Shown: positions 1-12,069 of the stretch, in pieces
Position numbering within the stretch: the first letter of the stretch is position 1
How the letters are laid out: each line of letters starts with the position of its first letter
Assembly: GCA_963971535.1 (NCBI GenBank)
Contig: OZ020585.1
Location: 26,571,789-26,635,788 of the forward strand
Reading direction: 5' to 3'
Origin: Notolepis coatsorum
Lineage: Eukaryota; Chordata; Actinopteri; Aulopiformes; Paralepididae
Length of the DNA stretch: 64,000 bases
Notes under the pieces: model-generated
The model's database searches: none
Seen by the model: the letters and a program-made list of their open reading frames with translations, nothing else
Told to the model about the DNA's origin: nothing
Translations under genes and position numbers: made by a program

Positions 1-1396
1 GAACTATAATGCATCTCTCAATTAAACAAACTCCAGGTTTCAGTTCCATTTCCATCCACTAGGTGGGGCCGATATCTTCCATATTCATGCATTTCTCATC
101 CATTCTACAGGTTTAGGTTGTTGTAGCTCCTATCCACTCATCCATTCCTGCCAACACATAAATCAAAGGCTCCATTGTGTTAGATCACTTTGATTGGAGG
201 CTGAGTGGACACACAGCAGGAGGAAAACATGGGTCAAATAGTATTTGCAAATACTGTTTGTTTTTAACCAGCTTGAAGTATCCGATGGGTGGGGTTTCTT
301 TGATTCTCTTTTTGTATCTGTCCGTTATAACTTTACAGTCGGGGCACATACTGAAATATCAGTGACGCTACAGGTGAAGAAAAGTGCAGATGTACTGTAA
401 TATCACGAGGGCAGCGAATAACAAGTGCCATCTTTTTGACGTATCTCCCCAGAGGCATACCATGAAGTCCTCATCATTACATCGTCAATTTGAGTGTAAA
501 TAGATTCCCATTGACGTTCCCTATTCCCTGTCCCTGTTTCATATATTTGTATGTCCGATAGAATCACCACAAACATCTGTGGTCTCCCTCCCTGGTTTGT
601 CTCGCTACCTGCTTTGAGCTACAGTATTTCAAGGGGACTTTTTCATAACCATGTCTTGGGGAGAGCAATGCCATTGGTGAGATAGAATGATATAAACACT
701 TCCTTGAAGTCGGAATGTGAAACAACTCTATAATTACTAGACACATTTAAAAAGAAAAAGGTAGGCTAGTTGTTTAGCTAAAACTATTTTCATCTCTTGT
801 ATATCATATCTATAGTGAGGATGAATATAATGCCAAATATTCATTATTTGTAAAGAAATATATATATAGATATATAAATATATAATATATGCTTCATTGA
901 AACATAACTATTTTCTGCTCTTGTTCACACGTTTCGTTTGTCATTATTTCAGTTTTTACGTTGAGGTTATGGCATGCAAAATACTGATTCTGAATGTAGG
1001 CCTTTAATTTATGCATTGTCGTTTTTTTTGTTTACAATTATGACACATTGATGTATATTATTTATTTGTTTGTTTACATTTATCACAGATGCATTTCTCA
1101 GCGTATTATTTCAATGCTATGTTTACTGATGTTAATATTATTTGGGTAGTTTTAAAACAAGACATGTATTTTCCTCCCAAATGAACTATTGAAAGATTTT
1201 GCCTCTTTGAGTAGTTTGATCATTGCTGAGGTCATTCATTGTAAATACTTATGCAATTAAATTTTTGGAAGAAAAAGTTTGGAAATGTTTGTTGTGTGGG
1301 TGTTGTCTGGTTTGTTTTGCCTAGCAGAATATCAACTCCTCTTATTTAACATTCACTGTCTATGGCCATAACATCAATTCAGATACCAATTTCCTA
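1..1396. other. gene-free AT-rich stretch
   Basis: No coding frame with recognisable content on either strand; open frames are short (about 60 codons) and look random. The DNA is AT-rich and unique-looking. It could be the 3' UTR or downstream flank of a gene outside the window, but I see no evidence that decides this. Confidence 0.5.
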
Positions 1397-1530
1397 GCAT
1401 AGCTTAGCACAAATGAATGGAATCAGATACGGATCAGCTAGCCTAGCTTAAAACTCCGGGAGAGGTGTTTTTGGCCAACAGCTATCTGATCCATATCCGC
1501 TTCCATTAATTTGTTCTAAGCTAGGCTAGT
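1397..1530. repeat. imperfect inverted repeat
   Basis: A left arm at about 1397-1448 and a right arm at about 1481-1530 are reverse complements over roughly 50 bp with several mismatches (for example AGCTTAGCACAAAT against ATTTGTTCTAAGCT). The spacer is about 32 bp. It could be a small foldback MITE; no target duplication was identified. Confidence 0.6.
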
Positions 1531-1684
1531 TTGCAGACATATATCGATAGCATATCATATGGACACATGGATGACTGAACATAAGAATTAAAGAGATTTT
1601 CTGATCATATCATTCATTCATACTCTATTTATAAATGAAGGATATGCAATGCTTTTATCAGAAAATCAGACCCATGTAATTAAT

Positions 1685-2870
1685 GGACAGCTGTTAGACA
1701 GGCTTCCATAATGAAGGTACAGCTGTTAGACAGGCCTCCCTAATGAAGGTACAGCTGTTAGACAGGCTTCCCTAATGAAGGTACAACTGTTAGACAGGCT
1801 TCCCTAATGAAGGTACAGCTGTTAGACAGGCCTCCATAATGAAGGTACAGCTGTTAGACAGGCTTCCCTAATGAAGGTACAGCTGTTAGACAGGCCTCCA
1901 TAATGAAGGTACAGCTGTTAGACAGGCCTCCCTAATGAAGGTACAGCTGTTAGACAGGCCTCCATAATGAAGGTACAGCTGTTAGACAGGCCTCCCTAAT
2001 GAAGATACAGCTGTTAGACAGGCCTCCATAATGAAGGTACAGCTGTTAGACAGGCCTCCATAATGAAGGTACAGCTGTTAGACAGGCTTCCATAATGAAG
2101 ATACAGCTGTTAGACAGGCCTCCATAATGAAGGTACAGCTGTTAGACAGGCCTCTATAATGAAGGTACAGCTGTTAGACAGGCCTCCATAATGAAGGTAC
2201 AGCTGTTAGACAGGCCTCCATAATGAAGGTACAGCTGTTAGACAGGCTTCCCTAATGAAGGTACAGCTGTTAGACAGGCCTCCATAATGAAGGTACAGCT
2301 GTTAGACAGGCTTCCATAATGAAGGTACAGCTGTTAGACAGGCTTCCCTAATGAAGATACAGCTGTTAGACAGGCCTCCATAATGAAGGTACAGCTGTTA
2401 GACAGGCTTCCCTAATGAAGATACAGCTGTTAGACAGGCCTCCATAATGAAGGTACAACTGTTAGACAGGCTTCCATAATGAAGATACAGCTGTTAGACA
2501 GGCTTCCATAATGAAGATACAGCTGTTAGACAGGCCTCCATAATGAAGGTACAGCTGTTAGACAGGCCTCCATAATGAAGATACAGCTGTTAGACAGGCT
2601 TCCATAATGAAGGTACAGCTGTTAGACAGGCTTCCATAATGAAGGTACAACTGTTAGACAGGCCTCCATAATGAAGGTACAGCTGTTAGACAGGCCTCCA
2701 TAATGAAGGTACAACTGTTAGACAGGCTTCCATAATGAAGATACAGCTGTTAGACAGGCCTCCATAATGAAGATACAGCTGTTAGACAGGCTTCCATAAT
2801 GAAGGTACAGCTGTTAGACAGGCATCCATAATGAAGGTACAGCTGTTAGACAGGCCTCCATAATGAAGGT
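1685..2870. repeat. 32-bp minisatellite, about 37 copies
   Basis: Head-to-tail 32-bp unit containing ACAGCTGTTAGACAGGC followed by TCCATAATGAAGGT. Copies differ at only a few positions (GGCCTCC or GGCTTCC, CATAAT or CCTAAT, GGTAC or GATAC). Every unit carries a CAGCTG E-box (CAACTG in some). 32 is not a multiple of 3, so it is not a coding repeat. A last half unit (AGGTACGGCTGTT) appears at 3302 on the far side of the inserted LTR. Confidence 0.95.
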
Positions 2871-3301
2871 TGTGGTGGGAAATATTATAAGAGCAGAAAA
2901 GTGAGCGGCAGTAAACAATTTCTGAGTCCAAAGCTGAATAAAGATTATCATAGATTTATTCCCTCATATGGCCATACAAGGAAATGCTCAGTTCATAATC
3001 AGAAAACAGTGTACACACAAATGTCTGACCAAGAAGTGAGAGCGATCTCTGGTCAGACATACAATTAAATACATGAAATGACGTCTATGAAGGAGGAAGA
3101 ACAAAATGGCTTGTTAGAGACTAATAATACAACTATATTATGACTATAGCCTGGAAGGAAAACAGCTTTGTCTAGCAGTTCCCATAGCCTTGGGTTATGG
3201 CTCTGAAGAGACACACATCCTGTGACCTATAGTCTGGGCCTCTATGATAGAATACTATTTGTAACACAGATGTATAATGACATGATCATATTTCTACCAC
3301 A
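2871..3301. mobile_element. solo LTR inside the minisatellite
   Basis: A 431-bp segment starts TGTGGTGGGAAATAT and ends ATATTTCTACCACA, so its ends are TG...CA with a short inverted repeat. It is flanked by AGGT on both sides (2867-2870 and 3302-3305), and the minisatellite phase resumes right after it. There is an AATAAA at about 2939. No internal coding region is present, so I read it as a solo LTR fossil. A diverged relative lies at about 60544-60787 (shared GTCTGACCA-AAGTGAGA and CTCTGGTCAGA words). Confidence 0.8.
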
Positions 3302-3689
3302 AGGTACGGCTGTTCAACTTTTGCATTTCACTCCGATTTCCTCTGTTGTGATATAGCCTATTATGGTTGAAGGGTTATGTTTATGTTGATGGGTCTACAT
3401 ACAGCTCAAATGTGTTGAACTATCTTTAGTTCTAAAAAAGAAGCTACAGTTAGACAGTAGTGCAGGGGTAGTTTAGCTGGTGTAGTTGACCACACAATCT
3501 TTAGGGGCTTTTCTTGCCTTTCGATTGGGGAAAGGTAGTGGGGGGTGGGGGGGTTTCTTGTTTTGTCTCATGTGTGTTTTTTATCTTAGTACGGAGCTGC
3601 TCGATAAAATGTTATCTGATGTCAATATAAATAATGTGATAATAATAACAAGAGTAGGTAGCTATGACATCTCCTAATGCTAAAGGGGA

Positions 3690-3842
3690 AAGCCTATAGT
3701 TCAATACATTAGCTGGAATACCAAGGGCCTTGATGGTGCTGTGAAGCCAGGTAGAGTGATGACACATTTGAAAAAGCTCAAGGTTGAAATTGTGTTTCTA
3801 TAGGACACTCATCTGAGAAACCAGGATCATCTACAGTTGTGA
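3690..3842 (+). pseudogene. L1-type ORF2 endonuclease, N-terminal fragment
   Basis: Translation in one plus frame gives ISWNTKGLDGAVKPG, then VFL-x-DTHLRNQDH, with one in-frame stop where a Q would be expected. This matches the start of the L1 ORF2 apurinic endonuclease (N-G-L motif, then the ETH catalytic block, here DTH). Only about 50 residues remain. It is an old, dead LINE fragment. A C-terminal piece of the same domain lies at 13967 on the other side of the BEL element, but the middle of the domain is not seen between them. Confidence 0.75.
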
Positions 3843-4313
3843 CGGGGGTGGGTTGGTCAACTGTTTCACTCAAATTTTTTGAGGGGATTTTTTTGTCAAA
3901 TCAGTTGTGCAATAGTCACTTTTGGTGAGTTGTTTCTATACAATTCACTTATATGACATTTAGGTATGACACAGGACTACAAAAGCATTTAGTATATAAA
4001 TGTGTCAACAGACTAAAGCAGGGAACCACAATATTTTGCATACAAATTATGCTGAGCAAAATGTAATATCATAACTGTCTATTATTTTTCTTGCAATTGA
4101 GCCAATTTTCCTTAGGTACGGTTTTGAGGTGTGTGTTCAACAGAATGTAGTATCAAAAACACATTCACAAAAAGTATGGGTTACTGAATGCTGAACTGCA
4201 CTGTTATAATCACTAAGCCATTGTAAGACCTTACCTGTGTCCCTGTATCACTTGTCTCTGCTGCCCTTTGACTAAAAAACATCTGTATGTCCATTTTATT
4301 TTTAATAATTATC

Positions 4314-4316
<3 letters not shown>
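3843..4316. other. gene-free stretch
   Basis: No supported gene. AT-rich DNA leading into the ATT repeat. Nothing recognisable. Confidence 0.5.

Positions 4317-4400
<84 letters not shown>
4317..4400. repeat. (ATT)n microsatellite
   Basis: About 28 uninterrupted ATT units. The poly-leucine open frame over it is an artefact of the repeat. Confidence 0.97.
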
Positions 4401-4401
<1 letters not shown>

Positions 4402-4909
4402 CCTTGCCATACCAAAACGACGCCCCTGGACAGGTAGCCTAAGTGTAGCAGGTAAGGTATAAACTAAAGGTAAGTATATTAGGTTACATTATTTTACCAA
4501 TAGCAGATCAGACAACTCTTTTCAGCCATTGGGGTTCATAGAAAATATTTTATTGGCACCACTGCTGTACAAGTCTTTTTTCTTTTTTTTTCACATGAAA
4601 GACACAACACAATACAATAATAATAATACATAAGACATCACAGGACAGTAACTCATTACAACAATGACAAGACAATAGAGATACAATAGAATAAATAAAA
4701 TAAAAACTGAATATAAATGTTTTATTATATTGCCAGACATTACAAAAGACATTCCTTCTCACTGCCCAGTGAGGTAAATTTGTCTTCTTTATGAAGTTGT
4801 TCTTCTGCAGTCCCTTCTCAGTCTGTCGTTGCACTTGCAATCAGCGCTCGAGTTGTCTCGGGCTGCTTCTTGAAGCAGTTAAAATGCGCTCCTTGGCTAC
4901 AATGGTTGT
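4401..4909. other. unassigned flank of the BEL element
   Basis: The only open frame is 96 codons on the minus strand (4550-4840) and is not recognised. The BEL insertion splits whatever sequence this was: the other half continues at 13464. GTTGT at 4905-4909 is the left copy of the BEL target duplication. Confidence 0.4.
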
Positions 4910-6300
4910 TGTAACTGAGGGGTACAATTCCCTGACTGTATTGTTAGATATGGTATTTAATACCACTACCTCTTGTACTTTAACTTCTGGCCATCCAGTA
5001 CATGATATAAATATGATGAACACTTTCCCACCTGATGAAACGAAGTCCACACAAATGTACAAATCGAATATTTAATATAGCAAAAGGTATATACAACGTT
5101 CACTTGTTTACACTTATGATTTGAAATGCACTTGTATGGCAAATGAGTATTCGTAGGTAAATCAACATTGAATGTCCAATCTCTGGTTACGCAGGGAGTA
5201 AGTATACAACCTGGATATTTAGGAAACTATAGCGATGGTACTTAAATGATTATAGCTGGATACACTAAGGGGGGGGGGGGTCCCGCTGGTTGTAAGACAG
5301 TAGGAGGGGGGGGGTTAGAGAAGCCGCTGGCGGTATCCCATCTGGCCGACGGTTTCTTGGGAGAATTCAAAGTCTTGAACACGGTGCCCACAGAACCTCG
5401 GTCCGCAGACGAATACAGCTGGACCCTCTGGTGGACGGTAGCTGCCGGTCCACAACGGAGAGACGTGAGGCGACCTCACTGGTGTAGAGCGCCGTCTCAC
5501 CTGGAGTCCTCTCCGGGGGGTAGTTCCAACACTCCGCAGTGTTGGCCGTTATCCATGGAATAATCAAAGCACCCAAAGCATAATCCAAGCCGTGGAAGGC
5601 TCGCCGTCGTCCGGGTAGAGTAATCCAATATACAGGTCCAGTCGCCCTGGCCCGGAGCTCCTCGGATGCAAGCACCACTAGTGGTCTGCCCAGCCTGGTT
5701 AAGACTCCAGATAACGTCAGGAACGATGGGGGTACTGATAACTTTATAACTCTAACCGACGATGCACCATACATAAATAGACTATTATTAGCTTAATAGA
5801 ATACGTCCAACTCGACGGTATAGTGCCAAACTATGACTATTCAACTATTAATCCACACGATATCTCAATGCCTATTCTGAGGCCAAGTAGGCCTTACTAC
5901 ACCACACGTGCGTCGTGGGTGAGGCTTCGCGTCTGTCACTCTGTTGGAGGGTAAAGAACTGGACTAAAAGAAAGTTCTACTTTACTTGCGCCATATATAT
6001 ATGCGCTGTGAACAAATAGTACCATTCGTATTTCGCCAGACGTATTCCTACGCTGGTACCGGGCTTGCCTCGGCATGTTGGGCGGCACGATTGAACTTGA
6101 ACCTAGGGGTATGGCTGCTGGCGCCAGGTTCTCGTCCAATGGTAGAATGAAACTATTATGGGCTGTTCAGTAGACTAAAGGGATATTCAGTGCATATTGT
6201 ACAAGGAATATACAGGGGATATCAAACGATATACAATACTATTTAAATATATATATATAAATAAATATATATATTCGGTTTAATCTGATCCTTCACAACA
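4910..6300 (-). repeat. 3' LTR of the BEL/Pao element
   Basis: 1391 bp, matching the 5' LTR base for base except one G/A change and one extra G in each of two G runs, as read by eye. Termini are TGTAACTG and ACAACA on the plus strand. Confidence 0.95.
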
Positions 6301-6318
6301 GCCGCCCCCTAATTAGTC
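6301..6318 (-). promoter_or_regulatory. polypurine tract region
   Basis: On the minus strand AATTAGGGGGCGGC abuts the 3' LTR start, the place where plus-strand priming occurs in LTR elements. Confidence 0.6.
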
Positions 6319-6393
6319 CCACCTAATTAGCTAAGCAGATACAGATTAACCGCACTGTCTACCACTCAAGGTCCGCTGTAAGGGTCAGTCAAC

Positions 6394-9300
6394 TCACAAA
6401 GTCATGGGGTCATGGTCATCATCGATAGTATCTGGGAGTCGGGGCAGTTCTATTAGCCTCGCCACGGGTCGTGTGTAAGTGCGCCCTTGGACGAGTACTT
6501 CAGCTGCTCGGACCTTGCCATCGGCACCGGTGATCACTTTGCTTACGCGGCCAGCCGGCCACATAGCTCTGGGTAGTGACTGGTCGATAATCATGACGAC
6601 TGTTCCTTCTGTCAAATTGTCTCTCTCTTTTACCCACTTCTGGCGGGTCTGTAGAGACTGTAGGTAGTGGAGTAGGAAGCTGCTCCAAAACTTGTCAGCT
6701 AGTACTTGACTGTACCTCCACATTCTTCGGCCGTTCGCTTCTTCAGGCCTGTACATTGTCTGGGGTAGCGCGGGGTCCAGCCGCCCCATTAAGAGTGTGT
6801 TGGGGGTGACTGGGTCGACATCTGCTACATCACTGGAGACGTAACCGAGGGGCTTTGAGTTCAGTACTCCCTCGATCTCCGCGAAGACTCTCTCTGCTCC
6901 TGCGTGGTGTACATCCTCGTCGTATTTCTTTATGATCAGCTCTGTGACCTTGTGTCGGCTGTTCAAGACTATCGGGTACTTAATGTCATCCGGTAGATCA
7001 GGGGCTCTCCGCAGGCGACCACCCACTCTGATGAGATTATTGGCGTCACTCTCGGGTGCCAGGTGGAGCAGTCTGCTGTCTGATGGGACGGGCTTTCCTC
7101 CCTGTAGACAGTCTAGCTCATCGGGGAACGAGTCTCTCTGGGCTCGTTGTAGTAGAAGAAGTTCTGCTTCTTCGTAGTCAGCTGCTGACATGTCAGTGGT
7201 GGACTGAATCTCTGGGTGGTGCCACAGGAATGTCCTCTGCTGCGCACTCTCTAGGGTAATGCAGTCATCTATGTTGGGGTCTGTGGAGGCGACTGTGCTC
7301 AGTCCACAGAACATAGGTTTCTTGTTCTCAGCCTCCTCGTTACTTGCTTCCCGTGGGGTGGGCGTAGGCCACTCTTGTTCGGGGAGCTTGAGGAATTCTG
7401 GTCCGTCACTGTAGATGTTGCGACGGGCGAGGTCATCCAGAGACATTCCCCGGGTGATGACGTCAGCTGGGTTGTGTTTGGTGTCCACATACCGCCAGCT
7501 CGCTGCTTCTGTTAACTCTTGAATCTCGGTGACTCTGACTCCCACGAAGACTTTGTATCTGCATGAATCAGACTTGATCCATGTGAGTACTGTCGTGGAA
7601 TCTGACCACAAGATTGTTCTGTGCACCGGAATGGTGAGTTCACGTTGGATTAACGTGGCTAGATGCGCTCCTGCTAGGGCTGCGCAGAGCTCTAGACGCG
7701 GGATAGATTGTTGCTTACGTGGGGCTATTCTTGAGCGGGCCAGGATGAAAGCAGTGTGTATCTTTCCTTCCTTCTCTTGGGCACGCAAGTAGGCCACCGA
7801 TCCATAGGCTACTTCGGAGGCGTCGCTGAAGACGTGTAGATCAATCTTGCATGTCTCTGGCCTCACTGTGGATGGGAAGTAGCTGCGGCGTATATTGACG
7901 CCTGGGAGTGAGCGGAGTTCCGTCTCCCACTCTCTCCATGTTGAGGCAAGGTGTGCGGGTATTGGGTCGTCCCAGCCCTGGTCCTTGTCCCATAGTGCTC
8001 GTACAATCATCTTTGCCCTGGTGGTGTAAGGTAGAATACATCCCAACGGGTCATATCGTCTGGCGAGTGTTCTGTACACACTCCGTCTGGTGGTCGGTAT
8101 CGCCGTCGACCTTCCCTGCTCTGTCAGGGGTTTGTGTCTATAGTGGAGCGAGTCTGTTTTGAAGCGCCAGACTAGTCCTAGTGTCATTTCTTGGGCTTCT
8201 CCTGGGATGGTCGCCATCCAGGTCTCGCTGCTGGCAGCCTTGTCCGCGGGGGAGAGGCTGCGCAATACGTGCGGGTCACTGCTGGCCCACTGCCTGAGAT
8301 CAAAGCCGCCTTTGATCAGGGAGGCGCGTAGCTTGATTAGGAGAGCCTCGGCTTCTTGTTGAGTCGAAACGCTTTGTAAACAGTTGTCCACGTAGAAACT
8401 GTTCTTCACAGTGTCGGACCTCTTCATCTGCTGTTGGGTCCTCTGCGACGTGTTTCTGTAGTGCAAATGTAGCACAGCACGGGCTGCATGTGGTTCCGAA
8501 GGGGAGTACTTCCCACTGGTAGATGGCTGGGTTCTCATCTCCGATCCTCTCTCTCCATAGGAACCGCAGCAGGGGCTTGTCCTCCTCTACTAGTCTCACC
8601 TGCAGGAACATCCCTTTGATATCCCCGCTGATAGCCACCTTGTCCTGGCGGAAGCGCAGTAGCACGCCTAGTAGGGAGGGGCCGAGTGTGGGGCCGGGCA
8701 AGAGCTCTTTATTCAGATTTTGGGATCCGATCTGGTAGCTGCAGTTAAACACAATGCGATCCTTGCCGTTGTGATGGACCTTGTGATGCGGCACGTACCA
8801 TGATTCGGTCGTCTGATCGGCCTCTTTAATGTCAATCTTTGTTACGTGTCCCGCTGTGATTAGCTTCTCAATCTCAGCGCGGTACACACTCTCTTGAGCG
8901 GGGTCTTTGGCTAGGCGCCGCTCCGTGTTCAATAGATAGCGCTCCGTGGCGTCTTTCTTTGCGTGAAAGGTGGGCATTCCCTCTCGCCTCAGGAGTGGAG
9001 TTGCGTATCTCATCACTCCGCCGACTGTGACTCTCTTTGTCCCCTGCTCGAGTAGGTTGATGGCGTAAATGTCTTCTTTAGAACGAATATCTTTCTTTTC
9101 ATTCTTAAAGGGCATTGTCTCTAGTGTCCATAGCCTCTCGACATGCTGCAGGAGAGTGGTGTCTTCTTCTGTCGTTCTGGAGTGGAGGCAGCTAGTGGCT
9201 GCTGTTCGGTTGAGAGATTTAGCGAGGGGGCCTTGTAGGGTCCACCCTAGGCGGGTCTCGACTGCTGCAGGACAGCCTCGGGGTCCTGTATGGACCCGGT

Positions 9301-12025
9301 CAATCGGGACTATGAGTTCTGCATGGTCGGAGCCTATCAGCAGGGTCGGGGTAGCGCCGTCTATGAGCGGGATAGGTAATTGACGCAGGTGCACATATTT
9401 ATCCATCAATTTGGCGATGGGGTAGGTGTACTGCGATAGTCCTATTTCTTGGCTGGTGAAAGCATTTGTAATCTTATACCGTCGCTCTGGCTGCCCGTTT
9501 GCTGCGATAGTGAAGGAGACATTCTCGCCCTTTATCGTCTTTAAATCTCTTCTTATTGTCCGAATCGTCATTTCGTTCTTGCTCCCCCGCAGTCCCAGCT
9601 GGGCCGCAGCGGACGCGAGCAGAAGGGTCTTCTCTGACCCGTCATCAAGGACGCCGTAAGTGTCCATGACTTTATCTTGGTAGCTCAATGTCACACGGAC
9701 TACCTTTAAGAGCACTTGGGCGCCGCTGCTGCTGGCGGGGTCAATGTACATGACACTTGCCTTGGTGCCGCTCGATGGTGCAGGTGGAGGCCGTCTTCTG
9801 TTACTGTCGTGTAGTATATCTAGATGGGCTCTGTCGCACCGACTGCACCTTTTCTTTAGGCGGCATTCGGCTGCCATGTGTGGTCGCGCACATCGGTAAC
9901 AGCGCCTGTTGGACTTTATCCATTGACTCACTTCTTCTGCATTCATCTTTGTGAATAGGTCACATTGTGACAGCCAGTGTTCTTTCTCACAGTAGGGACA
10001 CACTATCTTCCACTTCTCCTTTCTCGAGGGGGTACTGTGGCTCTTACTGCTCGGTACTGACTCTGATTGGTGCATGACAGTCACCGATCTTCTTCCATCA
10101 TTTATTCTCCTGGGTCCCTCTCTGGAGCTTGGCGTGCTCCGCCCGAATGTATCCAGTCGTAAGCTGCTGACTTCTCTCGCCAGGAAGTCGGCTAGATCAA
10201 GGAGGGATGGTTCGGGGCCGTTAGGATCCCGGTAGTCTCTCTGCCGCCTAAAACGCTCTTGTCTTGCGGGTGGCAGCTTCTCCAAAATCATCTCGACGTT
10301 AGAGTTGGCGTATAGCTCATGCATGCCCTTTTCCCGTTGCGCTCCCAGCATCCCTACCAGGGACTGCACTTTGATTGACAGGTCGTCTAATGAGCGATTG
10401 TCTGTTGCTGGGGGTAGGCGATCAATATGCCTTATCTCTTGGATTACGTAATCCCATATACGTCCATATCTCTGGTCCAGCGCCGCCAGGGCCGCTGTGT
10501 ATGGTGTCGAAGAGGTGGCATAGGCTAGCGCTATATTGTGCGCTCGCGGTACTTTCAGGTGCTTCAGTAATATTGCATACTTGTGGCGTTCATCAGCGAC
10601 ATCCACCATCATTGTCTCTAAGCACATCCGGAGCTCCGTGTACTGTGCTCGACTCTCATAGGCGAAGTCTGGAAACGACGGCGTGGCGATGTATGACGCC
10701 GTGGATGGCTGATACATCGGCGAGCGTTGGGGGAGAGACCTCCTAGGCGAGTCCCCTCTTGCGCCTCGCTGTGGGCTGGTACTGACAGGGTACCATGGCC
10801 CGCTGGTCCAGGTGCTATTCCTCGGGGCTGGTCGTGCGTCGTGCTCACCCGTGAATAGAGTCGGGGGTCTGTAGCGCAGCGCCGCGGGGGTATAGCCTGG
10901 GCTGTACTGGACCTCCTGGTCCGGTGGAGTACTGTGCTGTCGTCGGGCTTGGTTCTCCTCCTCTCCCTCTTCTTCCTCTATCAGATCTTCCAGATCCTGT
11001 AATCGTTTATTTAGCTTCTCCGCAGTGTATGCCGCTCCTTCCTTGTAGCTGGGTCTCGCTTGGACCGGTCTGGGAAGGGGGTCTGCGGGGGGTATAGGCT
11101 CGGTCTGTTGGTCAAGTTCGGGGTCGCTTGCTCGTTGAGGAGACGCTGCCCTTGACTGTTGTCTCGACGAGTTCCTTGAACCCCTGGCGGAGGGAGAGGG
11201 TGTTGCCTTGCGGATCAGCTGCTCCATTAGCTGCGCTTGTAACTTGTCGCGCTCGACTTCGCGCTTGGTGAGATCTGCTTCTCTTTGGGCACCGGCAGCG
11301 GCGCGCTGGGCGTCGGCCCGGTCTCTTGCCATATTCTCTTCCGTCTGAAGGCGTCTGATCTCCAGGCGTGTGCGCTCTTCTTCGCTCCGTTGTTGCGCTT
11401 GGAGTTGTTCGCGCTCGCTGAGCGTCTGTGCTTGGAGTTGTTCGCGCTCGCTAAGCGCCTGTGCTTGGAGACGATCGCGTTCACCCTGAAGTCGATCGCG
11501 TTCGGTAGAGGCTGTCAGGCTGACGAGGAACGCCTGTTGTAGCATCCTCTCCGCTTCGCTGGGGGAAGGCGGTTGTGGAGGTGAGCCGCTCCTGCGTGAG
11601 CCGCTCCTGGGTGTACTCGTTGGGGAGTCCTGGAGCTCTATTTCCTCGGCGCTCTCCTCCTCTTCTTCCGTGCAGAGTTCTCTCTCTGTAGGGTTGTCTT
11701 CCTCCCGGGGCTGGTCGGGGACTACTTCTTCGGTAGTGGCGGGGGGTAAAGGCATGTCAGCTCCCTCCTGGTCCCCACCGTGAGCTTGGTCAGTTACATT
11801 AGAACCTACTAGGGCCTCTGTGGTCGGGGAAACCTGGTCGTTAAGGTCAGACATAATTTTACTTTCTACTTTTACCGCGTTCACCGTTTGTCGAAGGCTA
11901 GGTAGTTGACTGACAGTGTAATCCTCTAAGTACTGAGGTGGCTGTCGTCTGCGCCGCGGGCGTTCTAGGTTAGGAGGACCGTTTCGTGGAGTGTTCATCA
12001 TAGGCCATTTCAATATTAATAACAC
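6394..12025 (-). pseudogene. BEL/Pao gag-pol coding region
   Basis: A gag with a long charged coiled coil (repeats of REQLQAQ and RDRLQAQ), Pro/Arg-rich stretches, and Cys-rich knuckles (CPYCEKEHW, CYRCARPHMAAEC, CSRCDRAH). It is followed by a retropepsin-like YGVLDDGSEKTLL, BEL-type RT motifs (RIVFNCSYQ, SGDIKGMFLQVRL, LPFGTTCSPCCATFAL), RNase H (HVFSDASEVAYGSVAYL, WSDSTTVLTWI), the integrase zinc-binding region (HKVTELI, VHHAGAERVF) and an integrase C-terminal part (GVLNSKPLGYVS, PNTLLMGR). The product would be the capsid and replication polyprotein of the retrotransposon, acting in the cytoplasm in virus-like particles. The reading is not continuous, so it is treated as a fossil with about two breaks. 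Confidence 0.9.
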
Positions 12026-12050
12026 TATATTAATATTACACTAGTTACCC

Positions 12051-12067
12051 TCCGGCTCGAAGGACCA
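12051..12067 (-). promoter_or_regulatory. primer binding site, tRNA-Tyr
   Basis: The minus strand reads TGGTCCTTCGAGCCGGA two bases inside the 5' LTR. This is the exact complement of the tRNA-Tyr 3' end (TCCGGCTCGAAGGA plus CCA). It sets the element's orientation as minus. Confidence 0.85.
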
Positions 12068-12069
12068 AT

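Noticed and set aside
1685-2870. Regularly spaced direct repeats resembling a CRISPR array
   Set aside because: Units are contiguous 32-bp tandem copies without unique spacers, in animal DNA. It is a minisatellite.
4550-4840. 96-codon minus-strand frame left of the BEL element
   Set aside because: No family recognised and it is cut by an AT-rich tract. It may be part of an older element split by the insertion, but there is not enough to name it.
5246-5774. 105- and 135-codon frames in the BEL LTR, repeated at 12515-12932
   Set aside because: Present in both LTRs because the LTRs are copies. No domain; LTRs are non-coding in this family.
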